64,000 bases of DNA. Source: CAVYXZ01 sp965223835. Its GTDB lineage: Bacteria > Chloroflexota > Anaerolineae > Aggregatilineales > Phototrophicaceae. The stretch covers positions 5,146,001 through 5,210,000 of the forward strand of contig CBDCXQ010000001.1 in NCBI GenBank assembly GCA_965223835.1. The letters are read 5' to 3'. Below the pieces are notes generated by a model that worked only from the letters and a program-made list of their open reading frames with translations, had not been told where the DNA came from and did no database searches. Shown one piece after another: positions 33,364 through 42,072 of the stretch (positions within the stretch are counted from its first letter, which is position 1; every line of letters starts with the position of its first letter). The position numbers were made by a program, and so were the translations under genes.

Positions 33364-35195
33364 TAATTCAGTCCTTCATCACTGACCATGTGCCGAAACT
33401 GACTGTGGTACAGGTCGTGGTAAAAGCCCTGTTGCGCCAGCAATTCATCATGAGAGCCGCGCTCGATAATACGGTGCTCGTTGACCACCAGCACGAGATC
33501 GGCATTCCGAATCGTGCTAAGCCGGTGGGCGATTACGAACGCCGTGCGCCCTTCCAACAACCGTAACAATGCCTCTTGAATGTGAATCTCAGTACGTGTA
33601 TCAACGCTACTGGTGGCTTCATCCAGAATGAGGATGCGCGGATCCGCCAGAATCGCCCGTGCGATGGCGATTAGCTGACGTTGGCCCTGGCTGAAATTAT
33701 GCCCCTGTTCCGAGACCCGCGTGGCATAACCCTCCGGCAGCAGGCGGATAAAGCGGTCAGCGTTGGCGAGCTTCGCGGCGGCGACCACCTCATCATCACT
33801 GGCATCTAACCGACCATAGCGAATATTGTCTATGACGGTACTGGAGAACAAGAAGGTGTCCTGCAAAACGATGCCCAGTTGCGCCCGCAGTGAGTGCTGC
33901 TGGATAGTGCGAATATCGTACCCATCTACACTGATGGTGCCGGTGGTGACATCGTAAAAGCGGCTGAGTAGGCTGATAATCGTGGTCTTGCCCGCGCCGG
34001 TTGGCCCCACTAACGCAATGGTCTGCCCCGGCTGCACTTCCAGGTTGACATCCAGCAGGACAGGCTTTTCCGGTTGATAGCTAAAACTCACATTATCGAA
34101 TTTGACATGACCCTGCAGCGCCGCCAGCGGCTGGGCATCGGGCAAATCCGGCACTGAGGGATCAGCATCCAGGACCTGGAAGATACGTTCGGCTCCGGCC
34201 AATGATGATTGCAACTGATTGTAAAGCATCGCAATCGCCCGCATGGGCCGGAAGAAAACGCGAATGTAAATGATGAACGTCGCGATCACCCCGACTTTCA
34301 CCACGTCTTGCAAGGCCAACCAGCCGCCGAGTAAAGCGGTTGCCGCAATCGTCAGGATCATCATCGTGGAGAACATCGGCCCCAGGGCGGCGGTGATGAT
34401 ATCGGCCTGGGTTCCGGCAGCGCGATATTTCGCGTTCACCGCCCGAAATTGCTCAAATGTGTCCGCTTCACGTGCAAACGCCTTGACCACCCGCAGCCCG
34501 GCGATATTTTCTTCCATAACGCCGTTGAGTGCGCCCAGATGCCCCTGCACCTGGCGGAAGGCCTTGCGACTGCGCTTCGTCACCAGAATGGTGATATACA
34601 ACATAATCGGCAAGATGGTCACCGTGCCCAACGCCAACTGCCAGTTAAGAAAAAACATAGCGACCATGATGCCGCCCAGCAGCAAAATATTGGTCGTGAA
34701 CTCGATTAAACCATTTGACAGCGCCTGATTGATGGCATCCGTATCGTTCGTAACTCGGCTCATCAGATCGCCGACGCTATGCCGGTCATGATAGGCCATC
34801 GAGAGCGCCTGAATATGGTTAAAGAGTCGGGTGCGCAATTGAGCAACGAACTTTTGCCCGATGCTCACCATCATCACCCCTTGAATTACCGTACCAATGC
34901 CATAAGCGCCGTACACCAGCAACAAGATCACGACCGTATTCAACAGGCCATCCGGGTCAAGGCCCGCAATATGAATATCAATCGCCTGACCAATTAAGAT
35001 GGGGCCAGCCAGTCCCAGTAATGTACTGAAGATCGCCAAAATCGCTACGATCGTCAGCGATCGCCAATAGGGTTTGAGAAACGCAAACAAGCGCCGCAAG
35101 GTGGACCGGGTATCGCGGGCTGCTTCGCCAGTCAACGGGATGCCACCACCGGACCCTAAGCGAACTGCTGGACGTTCTGAGCGTGAGGTTGACAT
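33363..35195 (-). CDS. ABC exporter (MsbA-like, homodimeric type)
   Basis: A 610-residue exporter: an unstructured N-terminus with a Gly-rich stretch, six membrane helices (about 40-330) and a complete ATPase domain. Walker A is VGPTGAGKTT, the signature is FSQGQRQLIAIARAIL, Walker B is ILILDEATSS with catalytic Glu, and the H-loop is VIAHRLSTI. All motifs are canonical, so a homodimer with two active sites is expected, unlike the pair at 19604-23199. It overlaps the aldolase gene by one base. Its upstream region is now split from the sulfatase gene by the IS element. The substrate is unknown. Confidence 0.92.
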   Translation of the reverse strand: MSTSRSERPAVRLGSGGGIPLTGEAARDTRSTLRRLFAFLKPYWRSLTIVAILAIFSTLLGLAGPILIGQAIDIHIAGLDPDGLLNTVVILLLVYGAYGIGTVIQGVMMVSIGQKFVAQLRTRLFNHIQALSMAYHDRHSVGDLMSRVTNDTDAINQALSNGLIEFTTNILLLGGIMVAMFFLNWQLALGTVTILPIMLYITILVTKRSRKAFRQVQGHLGALNGVMEENIAGLRVVKAFAREADTFEQFRAVNAKYRAAGTQADIITAALGPMFSTMMILTIAATALLGGWLALQDVVKVGVIATFIIYIRVFFRPMRAIAMLYNQLQSSLAGAERIFQVLDADPSVPDLPDAQPLAALQGHVKFDNVSFSYQPEKPVLLDVNLEVQPGQTIALVGPTGAGKTTIISLLSRFYDVTTGTISVDGYDIRTIQQHSLRAQLGIVLQDTFLFSSTVIDNIRYGRLDASDDEVVAAAKLANADRFIRLLPEGYATRVSEQGHNFSQGQRQLIAIARAILADPRILILDEATSSVDTRTEIHIQEALLRLLEGRTAFVIAHRLSTIRNADLVLVVNEHRIIERGSHDELLAQQGFYHDLYHSQFRHMVSDEGLN

Positions 35196-35306
35196 AGGTG
35201 TTTTACTCGTAACGTTTACGCAGTAATCATGCCTTGAATTGGGTCAGGTTACAAATCCGCCGTGCGAAAATGGTTCTAACTACCTTACGCACCTTGAGCT
35301 TGCAGG

Positions 35307-35319
35307 CATGAGTCATCCC
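35307..35319 (+). repeat. Left terminal inverted repeat of the IS
   Basis: CATGAGTCATCCC, the exact reverse complement of 36728-36740. Further matches on the inner side (AA.TTT) extend it imperfectly. Confidence 0.85.
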
Positions 35320-35337
35320 AAATTTTATGAGATGACA

Positions 35338-35397
35338 AAAAAGACCTCAGTCGGTAAAGTGAGATTTCCACAAATCACAACCGAAAGGGGTCTTTTT
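35338..35397 (+). terminator. Hairpin with T-run directly before the transposase start
   Basis: AAAAAGACC (35338-35346) pairs with GGTCTTTTT (35389-35397), and an inner TCGGT (35351-35355) pairs with ACCGA (35380-35384) across a 4-by-4 internal mismatch. The T-run ends three bases before the ATG at 35400. Read-in transcription from outside would form this hairpin and could stop or block translation, a known way for insertion sequences to limit their own transposition. Confidence 0.55.
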
Positions 35398-35399
35398 CA

Positions 35400-36734
35400 A
35401 TGGTAGATTGTGCAACAAATCAAGATCAATCACAAGAATTAGCCAACGGCTTAGAAGGATTTGTGTCGCCGTTGCTGGTGACATTAGATAAACGTCTCGA
35501 CAAACGTCTTGTACGGACATTTCTACGCACATTGCTGGCGATGCTAACATTTCGCCACAGTCAATATGGCTTGTTGTTGAGTGAGTTAGGTGGCTATATT
35601 CTCAGTCCAGATAAAGCACCAGCAGGGACAAAACGCTTGAGCAACTTGTTACGAAGTGCAAGCTGGTCAAGCTGGATCATAGGTCGTTTTTTGTGGCAAG
35701 GAGCAAGTGAGTTCATAGCCAGTCAGATCGGACAGGGTCAAACGGCATTGGTGTTGTGGGATGAGAGTGTTATTGAGAAGCCAGAAAGTATTGCGGTTGA
35801 AGGTTTATGTGCTGTCAGGTCAAGCAAAGCAGCCCGTCTGAAACGAATTAAACCGGGGTATTTCAATCCACCGGGAGGTCGTCCAATTTTTGTTCCGGGC
35901 ATGGAATGGATGACATTAGTCGTTGTTGGTATGTCAGGCCATCCGGTGTTAGCAGCAATGAAGTGGTGGACAAGACGTGGTAAATTTGCCACACGTAAAC
36001 GTCCGACAGCGACGCAACTGCTTCATCGCTGTGCTTACTTCTGGAAGAGGCAAGTCATTCATGTTTGGGATCGTGGTTATGCCAGTAGTCCCTGGCTCAA
36101 ACAAGCCTTTCGCTTTGATGTGCGTTTTGTTTTGCGCTGGCAGACAAAATATCACCTCGTTGATGCAAACGGCAAACGCTGTGCCTGGAAAATCACACGG
36201 GGTAAACGGAGTATGGATCACCGCTTGATTTGGGATGCCAGACGACAGTGTTGGCGCAAGACAGGTATTATTTATGTGCCGGTGACCCATGCAGACTATC
36301 CTGACCAGCCTCTATTTCTAGTGGTATCACGTCCAGGGAAAAGCAAAAAACCCTGGTATTTGCTCACCAATGAACCTATTCATTCTCTTGATGATGCCTG
36401 GCGCATGGTCTTTATTTACGCACGTCGCTGGCAAATCGAAATGACCTATCGTTATGCCAAAACTGAACTCGCACTTGAAAGTCCTCGCCTGTGGTCATGG
36501 CAAAACCGCATCAAACTCATGATGATGGTTGCTCTTGTCTATGCTTTTTTGCTATCTCTCTTGCATTCTAACTTTGAGGCACTCAAAAACTGGCTTCTGC
36601 GACACTGGTGTCACCGCACTGGCAAACGACTTCGTGAGGTCTCTTTGCCTCTTTACCGTTTGCGCTCTGCTCTCAGTCGCTTGTGGATGAGCCATCCACC
36701 TACTTTACAATTTCTTTGGCAAAGTTCGGGATGA
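35400..36734 (+). CDS. IS4-family-like DDE transposase
   Basis: A 444-residue transposase. The catalytic triad is D121 (LVLWDES), D224 (HVWDRGYAS) and E347, the last within a perfect Y-(2)-R-(3)-E-(6)-K motif (YARRWQIEMTYRYAK), which is the IS4 hallmark. The N-terminal part (KRLDKRLVRTFLRTLLAMLTFRH) is probably the end-binding domain. No frameshift or stop interrupts it. The start ATG has no ribosome-binding site of its own because the terminator-like hairpin ends three bases upstream, implying poor translation. Confidence 0.9.
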   Translation: MVDCATNQDQSQELANGLEGFVSPLLVTLDKRLDKRLVRTFLRTLLAMLTFRHSQYGLLLSELGGYILSPDKAPAGTKRLSNLLRSASWSSWIIGRFLWQGASEFIASQIGQGQTALVLWDESVIEKPESIAVEGLCAVRSSKAARLKRIKPGYFNPPGGRPIFVPGMEWMTLVVVGMSGHPVLAAMKWWTRRGKFATRKRPTATQLLHRCAYFWKRQVIHVWDRGYASSPWLKQAFRFDVRFVLRWQTKYHLVDANGKRCAWKITRGKRSMDHRLIWDARRQCWRKTGIIYVPVTHADYPDQPLFLVVSRPGKSKKPWYLLTNEPIHSLDDAWRMVFIYARRWQIEMTYRYAKTELALESPRLWSWQNRIKLMMMVALVYAFLLSLLHSNFEALKNWLLRHWCHRTGKRLREVSLPLYRLRSALSRLWMSHPPTLQFLWQSSG

Positions 36735-36740
36735 CTCATG
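36728..36740 (-). repeat. Right terminal inverted repeat of the IS
   Basis: GGGATGACTCATG, which overlaps the end of the transposase gene and is the exact reverse complement of 35307-35319. Confidence 0.85.
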
Positions 36741-36779
36741 TTTACGAACAAATTCGAGTCGATCTGCGCAACATCAGTT

Positions 36780-38171
36780 CTAAGAATGAAAACGTTGCTC
36801 CGGCCCATAATCGACCGCGAAGGCCAGCGCATCAAAGTTTTTCAGCAGCAGTTCGAAGCGCACCTCGACATAATCCGGGTCATCCCACAGGTTGTTGTAC
36901 TCGCCGGGGTCAATCGCCAGATCGAACAGTTCGCCCACTTCATGTCCATGATACACGACCAGCTTAAAGCGTTCATCGCGTATCATCGTGGCATAGGAGC
37001 CTTCAAAGTCGTCAGCCAGCAGCGTCCGATAATATTCGCAGCGGACATAGTCGCGGTGTTCCTGGGGGTCAACCTTGCCAGTCAGCAACGGCCATAGCGA
37101 ACGCCCCATCATCTTATAGGGATGTTCCAACTCGCAAATATCCAGCAGCGTGGGCACGATGTCGGTGAGTTCCGCCAGCGCATTGCTGACCACCCCCTGT
37201 GCAATCTGGCCGGGCCAGGTCCAGATCATCGGCACCCGCACCAGGCCCTCATAAAAACGGCAGCCTTTGTACAGCAGACCATGATCGCCCAGCGTTTCGC
37301 CGTGATCGCTCATAAACAGAATCAGCGTATTATCACGTTGACCACTGCGGTCCAGCGCCGCCAGCAACTCCGCCAGCAGATCGTCTAATTGCTCGATCAT
37401 CGCGTAGTAGGCGGCCTTGATACGCCGGGCATCGAATTCATCCGGGCGGCGAGCCTTGCTCTGGAAGTCGATGTCTTCCAATGCTTCCTGCGCTTCCAGA
37501 TCGCTTTCCCGAAACAGCGGGTCGGGCATATCCGCCGGGTCGTACCGATCCAGATATTCTTGAGGTGGGTCAAACGGTGGGTGGGGTGAATAATAATTGA
37601 TGGTCATCAGCCAGGGTTGGTCCGCCTGGCGTTCTTCCTCCATAAACGCAATGGCGCGGTCGGTACACCAGGCGGCGCGATGCAGTTCGGGTGGCATCGC
37701 GGTAGGATTCTTGCGCAGTTCGGCGAGATCATAACCTTTTTCAGCCAGCCAGTCTTTGTAAGCATGCCCAGTCGGCCAGTCATCACGTGGCGCATGGCTC
37801 CATTCGAACACACGGTAGCCATCGTCTTTGGGACGTGGTTCCAGGCGTTTAAACCCGCCCGCGAGATGAAACTTACCGACCAATCCACAATCGTAACCGG
37901 CATCGGCCAGCAGCTTGGTGATGAGCGGTGCGCCTTCGCCCCATTCAACATTACCGTTGGTAGTGCCATGCACGGTGCTCGGATACAGGCCGGTCAGAAA
38001 ACTGGCGCGGCTGGGCGTGCAGATGGGACTCTGGCAGAAGGCAGCATCAAACGCCACCCCCTCACGCACCAGTTTGTCGATATTCGGCGTGCGAATGTGT
38101 TCATTGCCCAGCGCGGCTATCGTATCCCAGCGTTGTTGGTCAGTACAAATCCAGAGGATGTTGGGGCGCAT
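36780..38171 (-). CDS. Type I sulfatase (formylglycine-dependent)
   Basis: A 463-residue cytoplasmic-looking sulfatase. The activation motif is C51-T-P-S-R in FCQSPICTPSRASFLTG, where C51 is the residue oxidised to formylglycine. Other metal and sulfate contacts are NILWICTDQQR (D11), GKFHLAGG and FMSDHGETLGDHGLLYKG. No signal peptide is visible, so it would act on imported substrates. No formylglycine-generating enzyme or anaerobic maturase lies in the window, so maturation must be encoded elsewhere. The stop lies 39 bases from the IS right end. Upstream on the same strand is a Gfo/Idh oxidoreductase. Confidence 0.92.
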   Translation of the reverse strand: MRPNILWICTDQQRWDTIAALGNEHIRTPNIDKLVREGVAFDAAFCQSPICTPSRASFLTGLYPSTVHGTTNGNVEWGEGAPLITKLLADAGYDCGLVGKFHLAGGFKRLEPRPKDDGYRVFEWSHAPRDDWPTGHAYKDWLAEKGYDLAELRKNPTAMPPELHRAAWCTDRAIAFMEEERQADQPWLMTINYYSPHPPFDPPQEYLDRYDPADMPDPLFRESDLEAQEALEDIDFQSKARRPDEFDARRIKAAYYAMIEQLDDLLAELLAALDRSGQRDNTLILFMSDHGETLGDHGLLYKGCRFYEGLVRVPMIWTWPGQIAQGVVSNALAELTDIVPTLLDICELEHPYKMMGRSLWPLLTGKVDPQEHRDYVRCEYYRTLLADDFEGSYATMIRDERFKLVVYHGHEVGELFDLAIDPGEYNNLWDDPDYVEVRFELLLKNFDALAFAVDYGPEQRFHS

Positions 38172-38250
38172 CGGCTTCTCTTCTGATTATCAATAGGTAT
38201 TGGCGCAATATTTAACCCATTGCACGATATTCTGCCAGCACAGTCCGTTA

Positions 38251-39297
38251 TCAAGTCAGGCGAATCGTCTGACCAGTGCGGGCGGAGTCGCGGGCGGCAT
38301 CCAGAATCTGCATCACGATCAGGTTGTTGGCAAGCGACGAGAGATCAGTATCGGCTATCGTCACGGTGCCCCGCACAACAGCGGCCAGGTAAGCAAATGG
38401 GTCGGTAAAGGGTATGGGCAACGGCTCCACCGTACGGGTTTCTTCGGCACTACCTTGAGAAACGCGATACCGTAATCGATTACCATCCAGCGCATGGACA
38501 TACCCGGTCTGCCCATAAACTTCCAGATCTTTGCGGCTAATTGCCCAATTCCACGACCCCTGTACAATTGCCTGGGCGTGGGGATAGGTCAGGATGATCG
38601 TTGCTTCATCGTCAACATGTGGGTAAATCTCCGGCTTCAGGGTTTGTGTGATGCCGGTCACGGTGTCTGGCAGTGCGTTGTGCATCAGCCATGTCATCAG
38701 ATTGACGCCGTAGCAGCCAAAGTCAATGATCGCGCCACCACCATTTTGTACCGGGTCGGTCAACCATGCCAAAAATTCTTGCCCAACGCCGATCTCCTGC
38801 GGTCCCTTGTGCCCATCATGCACCACCACTTTGCGAATATCCCCAATCATCCGATCACCATGCACCATGTTAAACAGTGCCTCATGGCTGGCATACCACG
38901 TGGTTTCATAATTCGTCAACAATTGGATATCGTTTTGCCGGGCCAATGCCGCCATCTGTTGGGCATGGTCGAGGTTTACAGCCAGCGGCTTTTCCACCAT
39001 CACGTGAATCCCGCACGGCGCACAGGCCTGCACTACGCGCAGATGATCGAAAATCGAACCAAACGCGGTGACGACTTCGGGTTGGGTACGGTCAAGCATC
39101 TGGTCCAGATCGTCAAACACCAGCTCATTGTTGAAGCCGAATCGTTGCTGGTAGCGCTTCACCACGTCCCGATCGGCTTCATAAATACCGACAACTTCAA
39201 TATCGGTTCGGTCCAGGTCGCGCAATAGCCAGCCGACGTGTCCATGTACCAGCCCCGCTACCCCCACGCGCACCCGTTCCGTGTTCTGATCGGACAT
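38251..39297 (-). CDS. Gfo/Idh/MocA-family NAD(P)-dependent oxidoreductase
   Basis: A 348-residue two-domain oxidoreductase. The nucleotide-binding start is VRVGVAGLVHGHVGW (glycine loop altered: GLVHGH). The catalytic-region motif VEKPLA is present, and the C-terminal beta-sheet domain holds GGGAIIDFGCYGVNLMTWL, the family's substrate-loop region with the usual D-x-G-x-Y/H. Members oxidise or reduce sugars, inositols or sugar acids; the substrate is unknown. It is 79 bases upstream of the sulfatase gene on the same strand, so it likely heads the unit oxidoreductase-sulfatase (IS) exporter-aldolase. Confidence 0.88.
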   Translation of the reverse strand: MSDQNTERVRVGVAGLVHGHVGWLLRDLDRTDIEVVGIYEADRDVVKRYQQRFGFNNELVFDDLDQMLDRTQPEVVTAFGSIFDHLRVVQACAPCGIHVMVEKPLAVNLDHAQQMAALARQNDIQLLTNYETTWYASHEALFNMVHGDRMIGDIRKVVVHDGHKGPQEIGVGQEFLAWLTDPVQNGGGAIIDFGCYGVNLMTWLMHNALPDTVTGITQTLKPEIYPHVDDEATIILTYPHAQAIVQGSWNWAISRKDLEVYGQTGYVHALDGNRLRYRVSQGSAEETRTVEPLPIPFTDPFAYLAAVVRGTVTIADTDLSSLANNLIVMQILDAARDSARTGQTIRLT

Positions 39298-39414
39298 TGT
39301 TATTCTCCATTCGAATCAAATGACTGCTATGTCAACCCATCTCTGATCTTGACATTGGTGCCCATGTAAACTATTATGATTTCTCAAAGGTTCATAAAGG
39401 TCCATATTGGTCAA

Positions 39415-40203
39415 TCAATGACCGTCACGCGATTCGGCGGTTCCTGGCGGCACGATCTTCTCCGTGCGACCGCTAGGCCAGCGTTGATGTGATTTCAATA
39501 AACGCGGTTCCTGACGATCCCAGGTCGCGCTGACATCATCGCGATGAAATTGAATAGCATAACCGATGCGCGGTTTAGCGGTCTCGTTGGGACCCGAGCC
39601 ATGCAGCGTCAGGCGGGTAAAAGCAACCGCATCGCCGGGCATCATGCGCACGGGCAGGAAATCCTCCGGTTCAATGGCGATCATCCGGTGCGTATCGCCA
39701 TCACTGCTCTGCACCGAATCAATCGTGCCGCGCAGATGCGAACGCGGTGCCATCATCAAGCAGCCATTCTCCGGGGTCATCTCCTGGAGCGCAAACCAGA
39801 TGTTGTTGCCGGGGCCATCGAAGCGGGTATACATATTGTCCTGGTGGAAATGGAACTTGCCACCGCCACCACCATTCTTGACAGCGGTAAAGGACATGTA
39901 AAGCGTACTGGGACCCCCCATCAGTTGTCCGGCGAGATTGACGAGGTTAGGGCTGTTGACCAACGCGTCCAGCTTGCTCCCGGCCAGATATTGGGGTGAT
40001 TGCCGCAGCTTATCCCCGGTAGTGGCAGCCTGACACAACCGCTCATATGACACGCCCAATCCGTTCATAATCGCCAGCACTTCGTCATGCATCGCAGTGG
40101 CAACGTCACGGCTGAGCAAGCCAGGGAGATAAAGATAGCCTTCTGCCTGATAGAAACGCACTTCATTGGGTGTCAAATGTAACAATTTCACAACGTCGCC
40201 CAT
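39415..40203 (-). CDS. Phytanoyl-CoA dioxygenase (PhyH) family protein
   Basis: A 262-residue Fe(II)/2-oxoglutarate oxygenase. The iron triad is HQD in KFHFHQDNMYTRF and a distal His in TLHGSGPNETAKPR, with the following Arg for 2-oxoglutarate. The N-terminus is LTPNEVRFYQAEGYLYLPGLLS. The ATG at 40203 is chosen because the family N-terminus begins there; a reading from 40311 adds 36 residues without similarity. It differs clearly from the family member at 6264-7052. It diverges from the tandem-paralogue genes with 125 bases between, and lies 117 bases upstream of the Gfo/Idh gene on the same strand, so it may belong to that unit. Confidence 0.85.
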   Translation of the reverse strand: MGDVVKLLHLTPNEVRFYQAEGYLYLPGLLSRDVATAMHDEVLAIMNGLGVSYERLCQAATTGDKLRQSPQYLAGSKLDALVNSPNLVNLAGQLMGGPSTLYMSFTAVKNGGGGGKFHFHQDNMYTRFDGPGNNIWFALQEMTPENGCLMMAPRSHLRGTIDSVQSSDGDTHRMIAIEPEDFLPVRMMPGDAVAFTRLTLHGSGPNETAKPRIGYAIQFHRDDVSATWDRQEPRLLKSHQRWPSGRTEKIVPPGTAESRDGH

Positions 40204-40328
40204 GATTTTATCTTTCTGCAAACATAAAGAAATAAATTGTACCCCAAACATTAGGGGAGTAAGGCTGATTGGTTTGGGCACGTTTAAAAAAGCGCTACAA
40301 TACGACAACACATGGGTAGCAACACATC

Positions 40329-41096
40329 ATGACGGGGAACACTTACTTCAACCTTGAACTCAAGAACATCTTACTCGCCATCATTCGCGATTATGGTTTG
40401 TCGTCCCAGTTTGTAGGTTGGGAAACGGTCCATGATCTGCCCCATCCACCCCATCAACTCATCGACATTCTACTCACTGAAGGCCGACTGCTGATCGTCG
40501 TAACCGATACGGTTGAGGACGAGACTGCGCGCATTGAAGGCCTGCGGGAGTGCTATAACCTGATCGCCGCGCTGTATGATTACCTGGTGCAGGCGCTGTA
40601 TCCCAATTTCGCCGATCAAGCGCTTGATTTTAGTTTCTACGAGACGGACACCTTTCTGGTGCTGGTCTTCACCGGCCCGGTTCCGATGGTCATTGAGGCG
40701 ATTGGGCGGCAGGTGCTGCCCTGGGTCTATCATTATTACCAGTATCCGCCGCCCAATGAAATCATCATGAACAACCTGGCCGTTGCGGTGCTAAAGGTGG
40801 CACTGGGCGAAATTCATGATTCTGATCTGCGTCAGGGTATTATTGAGCGGATACTCCCGCTGCGGCTCACCTATTTGCAGCCGCTGGATTTGATGGCATT
40901 TGTCGAACCAACCGATGCACCACTCAGCGGCCAGTCAGATGACTCGGCGCAAGTACAAGATAATGGTAGCGGACCGCAGGAGCCGGAGGAAACCCAGCCA
41001 TTCGAACCGCCGCAGCCAACTAATCGGGCGCAAAACGGACATAAGCCTAACACCGCCCCCCTTCCCGGCTACTTCGGGGACCCGGCAGAAACTTGA
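40329..41096 (+). CDS. Unrecognised protein A with conserved APLPGYF tail
   Basis: A 255-residue soluble protein with no signal peptide or membrane helix. A globular domain of about 195 residues (with RECYNLIAALYDYLV, LDFSFYETDTFLVLVFTG and VIEAIGRQVLPWV) leads to a Pro/Glu/Gln-rich linker of about 45 residues and a short tail, NTAPLPGYFGDPAET. The next gene codes a clear paralogue with the same layout and tail. I do not recognise a family. Alternating strand and amphipathic-helix patterns suggest a small alpha/beta fold, and the tail looks like a docking motif. A weak -10 (TACAAT, 40296-40301) lies upstream. Confidence 0.6.
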   Translation: MTGNTYFNLELKNILLAIIRDYGLSSQFVGWETVHDLPHPPHQLIDILLTEGRLLIVVTDTVEDETARIEGLRECYNLIAALYDYLVQALYPNFADQALDFSFYETDTFLVLVFTGPVPMVIEAIGRQVLPWVYHYYQYPPPNEIIMNNLAVAVLKVALGEIHDSDLRQGIIERILPLRLTYLQPLDLMAFVEPTDAPLSGQSDDSAQVQDNGSGPQEPEETQPFEPPQPTNRAQNGHKPNTAPLPGYFGDPAET

Positions 41097-41242
41097 TCTC
41101 GCTGTGGGCTGCGGTGCAAACCTGTGGCCCATTTTATGCAGATCGGCGATTGAACTTCGACACCGATTACACGCTCAGGCCATTAGGTTCAAATATAATC
41201 ATGCCGAATTGATAATAGCGTGTGGATGCTGAGGCAAAACGC

Positions 41243-42055
41243 ATGAATGAAAAGAATTATGATGAACAATTTGACCGCATTTTAGATCAAATCGTCGGTG
41301 ACTTTGCAGTCGATCTCGAAGACACTACCTGGTCAACTAGACTGCCCCATGAAAAAATCGACCGGCTGCTAGTCGAACATCACTTACTCGTCGTTGTCAC
41401 CAGCAAACCGGATGAATTTGTGCATGCCGTTCGTGAATGCTATACGAATGTTGCGGCGCTCTATGAGTATCTGGTGCTCAATTTATATACCAGCGTGATC
41501 AATGAATCGCTGGAATTCAGTTATTATGAAGCGGAAGATTTTTTGGTACTGATCTTCAATGGCGCCGCCGCCCCGGTCGTTGAAGCCATTGGGCAGGTGG
41601 TTATGCCCTTCGTAACTGAACACTTTCATCAGGACCTGCCTGATCGTCAACAAAATCAAGTGGTGGCGAATCGCGTACTCCAACAGCTCATTGCCGATCA
41701 AGCGGACGCCACATTGCGGACGGGAATCATCGACCGTGTGAATCCTTTGCGCATCCAGCAGTTACAACCGTTGGCATTGACCAGGATGAATCAAATTCTG
41801 TCCGATACTCCAGACGGAAGTGAAAAAGAAATGCCAGAAGATCAGGCAACAGAATCGACACCCACAACTGCAACGCTCAATAGAGAAGCCCAATCCGATG
41901 AGGCGGTGAGTGCAACTGATAAGCTGGAATCAGAACCAACCGCACCCACCAATGAGGCTGCTCGGTCACCTGATGAGGTCTTGCTTGGACGGCAACCATC
42001 GCAACGCCGCACCGCACCCCTTCCCGGTTATTTCGACCGTGATTCTGAGTCTTAA
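41243..42055 (+). CDS. Unrecognised protein B, paralogue of A, with conserved APLPGYF tail
   Basis: A 270-residue paralogue of the previous protein. Matching blocks are RECYTNVAALYEYLV, LEFSYYEAEDFLVLIFNG, VVEAIGQVVMPFV and LRTGIIDRVNPLRIQQLQPLAL. A linker of about 75 residues rich in Glu, Thr and Ser ends in RTAPLPGYFDRDSES. The linker sequences have diverged completely, while the final nine or so residues are kept, so the tail is under selection. The ATG at 41243 follows GAGG by eight bases and is preferred over GTG 41222. A perfect TATAAT at 41194-41199 could give it a separate promoter. No known function. Confidence 0.6.
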   Translation: MNEKNYDEQFDRILDQIVGDFAVDLEDTTWSTRLPHEKIDRLLVEHHLLVVVTSKPDEFVHAVRECYTNVAALYEYLVLNLYTSVINESLEFSYYEAEDFLVLIFNGAAAPVVEAIGQVVMPFVTEHFHQDLPDRQQNQVVANRVLQQLIADQADATLRTGIIDRVNPLRIQQLQPLALTRMNQILSDTPDGSEKEMPEDQATESTPTTATLNREAQSDEAVSATDKLESEPTAPTNEAARSPDEVLLGRQPSQRRTAPLPGYFDRDSES

Positions 42056-42072
42056 TCCAGCGGTTGAACTTT

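Larger units (their letters stand above)
35307..36740 (+). mobile_element. Complete IS4-family-like insertion sequence
   Basis: A 1434-bp element bounded by 13-bp perfect inverted repeats (35307-35319 and 36728-36740) that extend imperfectly to about 21 bp, with one transposase gene reaching almost to the right end. Base composition is lower in GC than the neighbours. I do not see an obvious target-site duplication next to the repeats. It lies between two minus-strand genes, with the transposase on the plus strand. Intact frame, motifs and ends suggest a recent, possibly active, copy. Confidence 0.88.

Noticed and set aside
35288..36760. Target-site duplication flanking the IS
   Set aside because: The bases next to the two inverted repeats do not match at any length I would trust.
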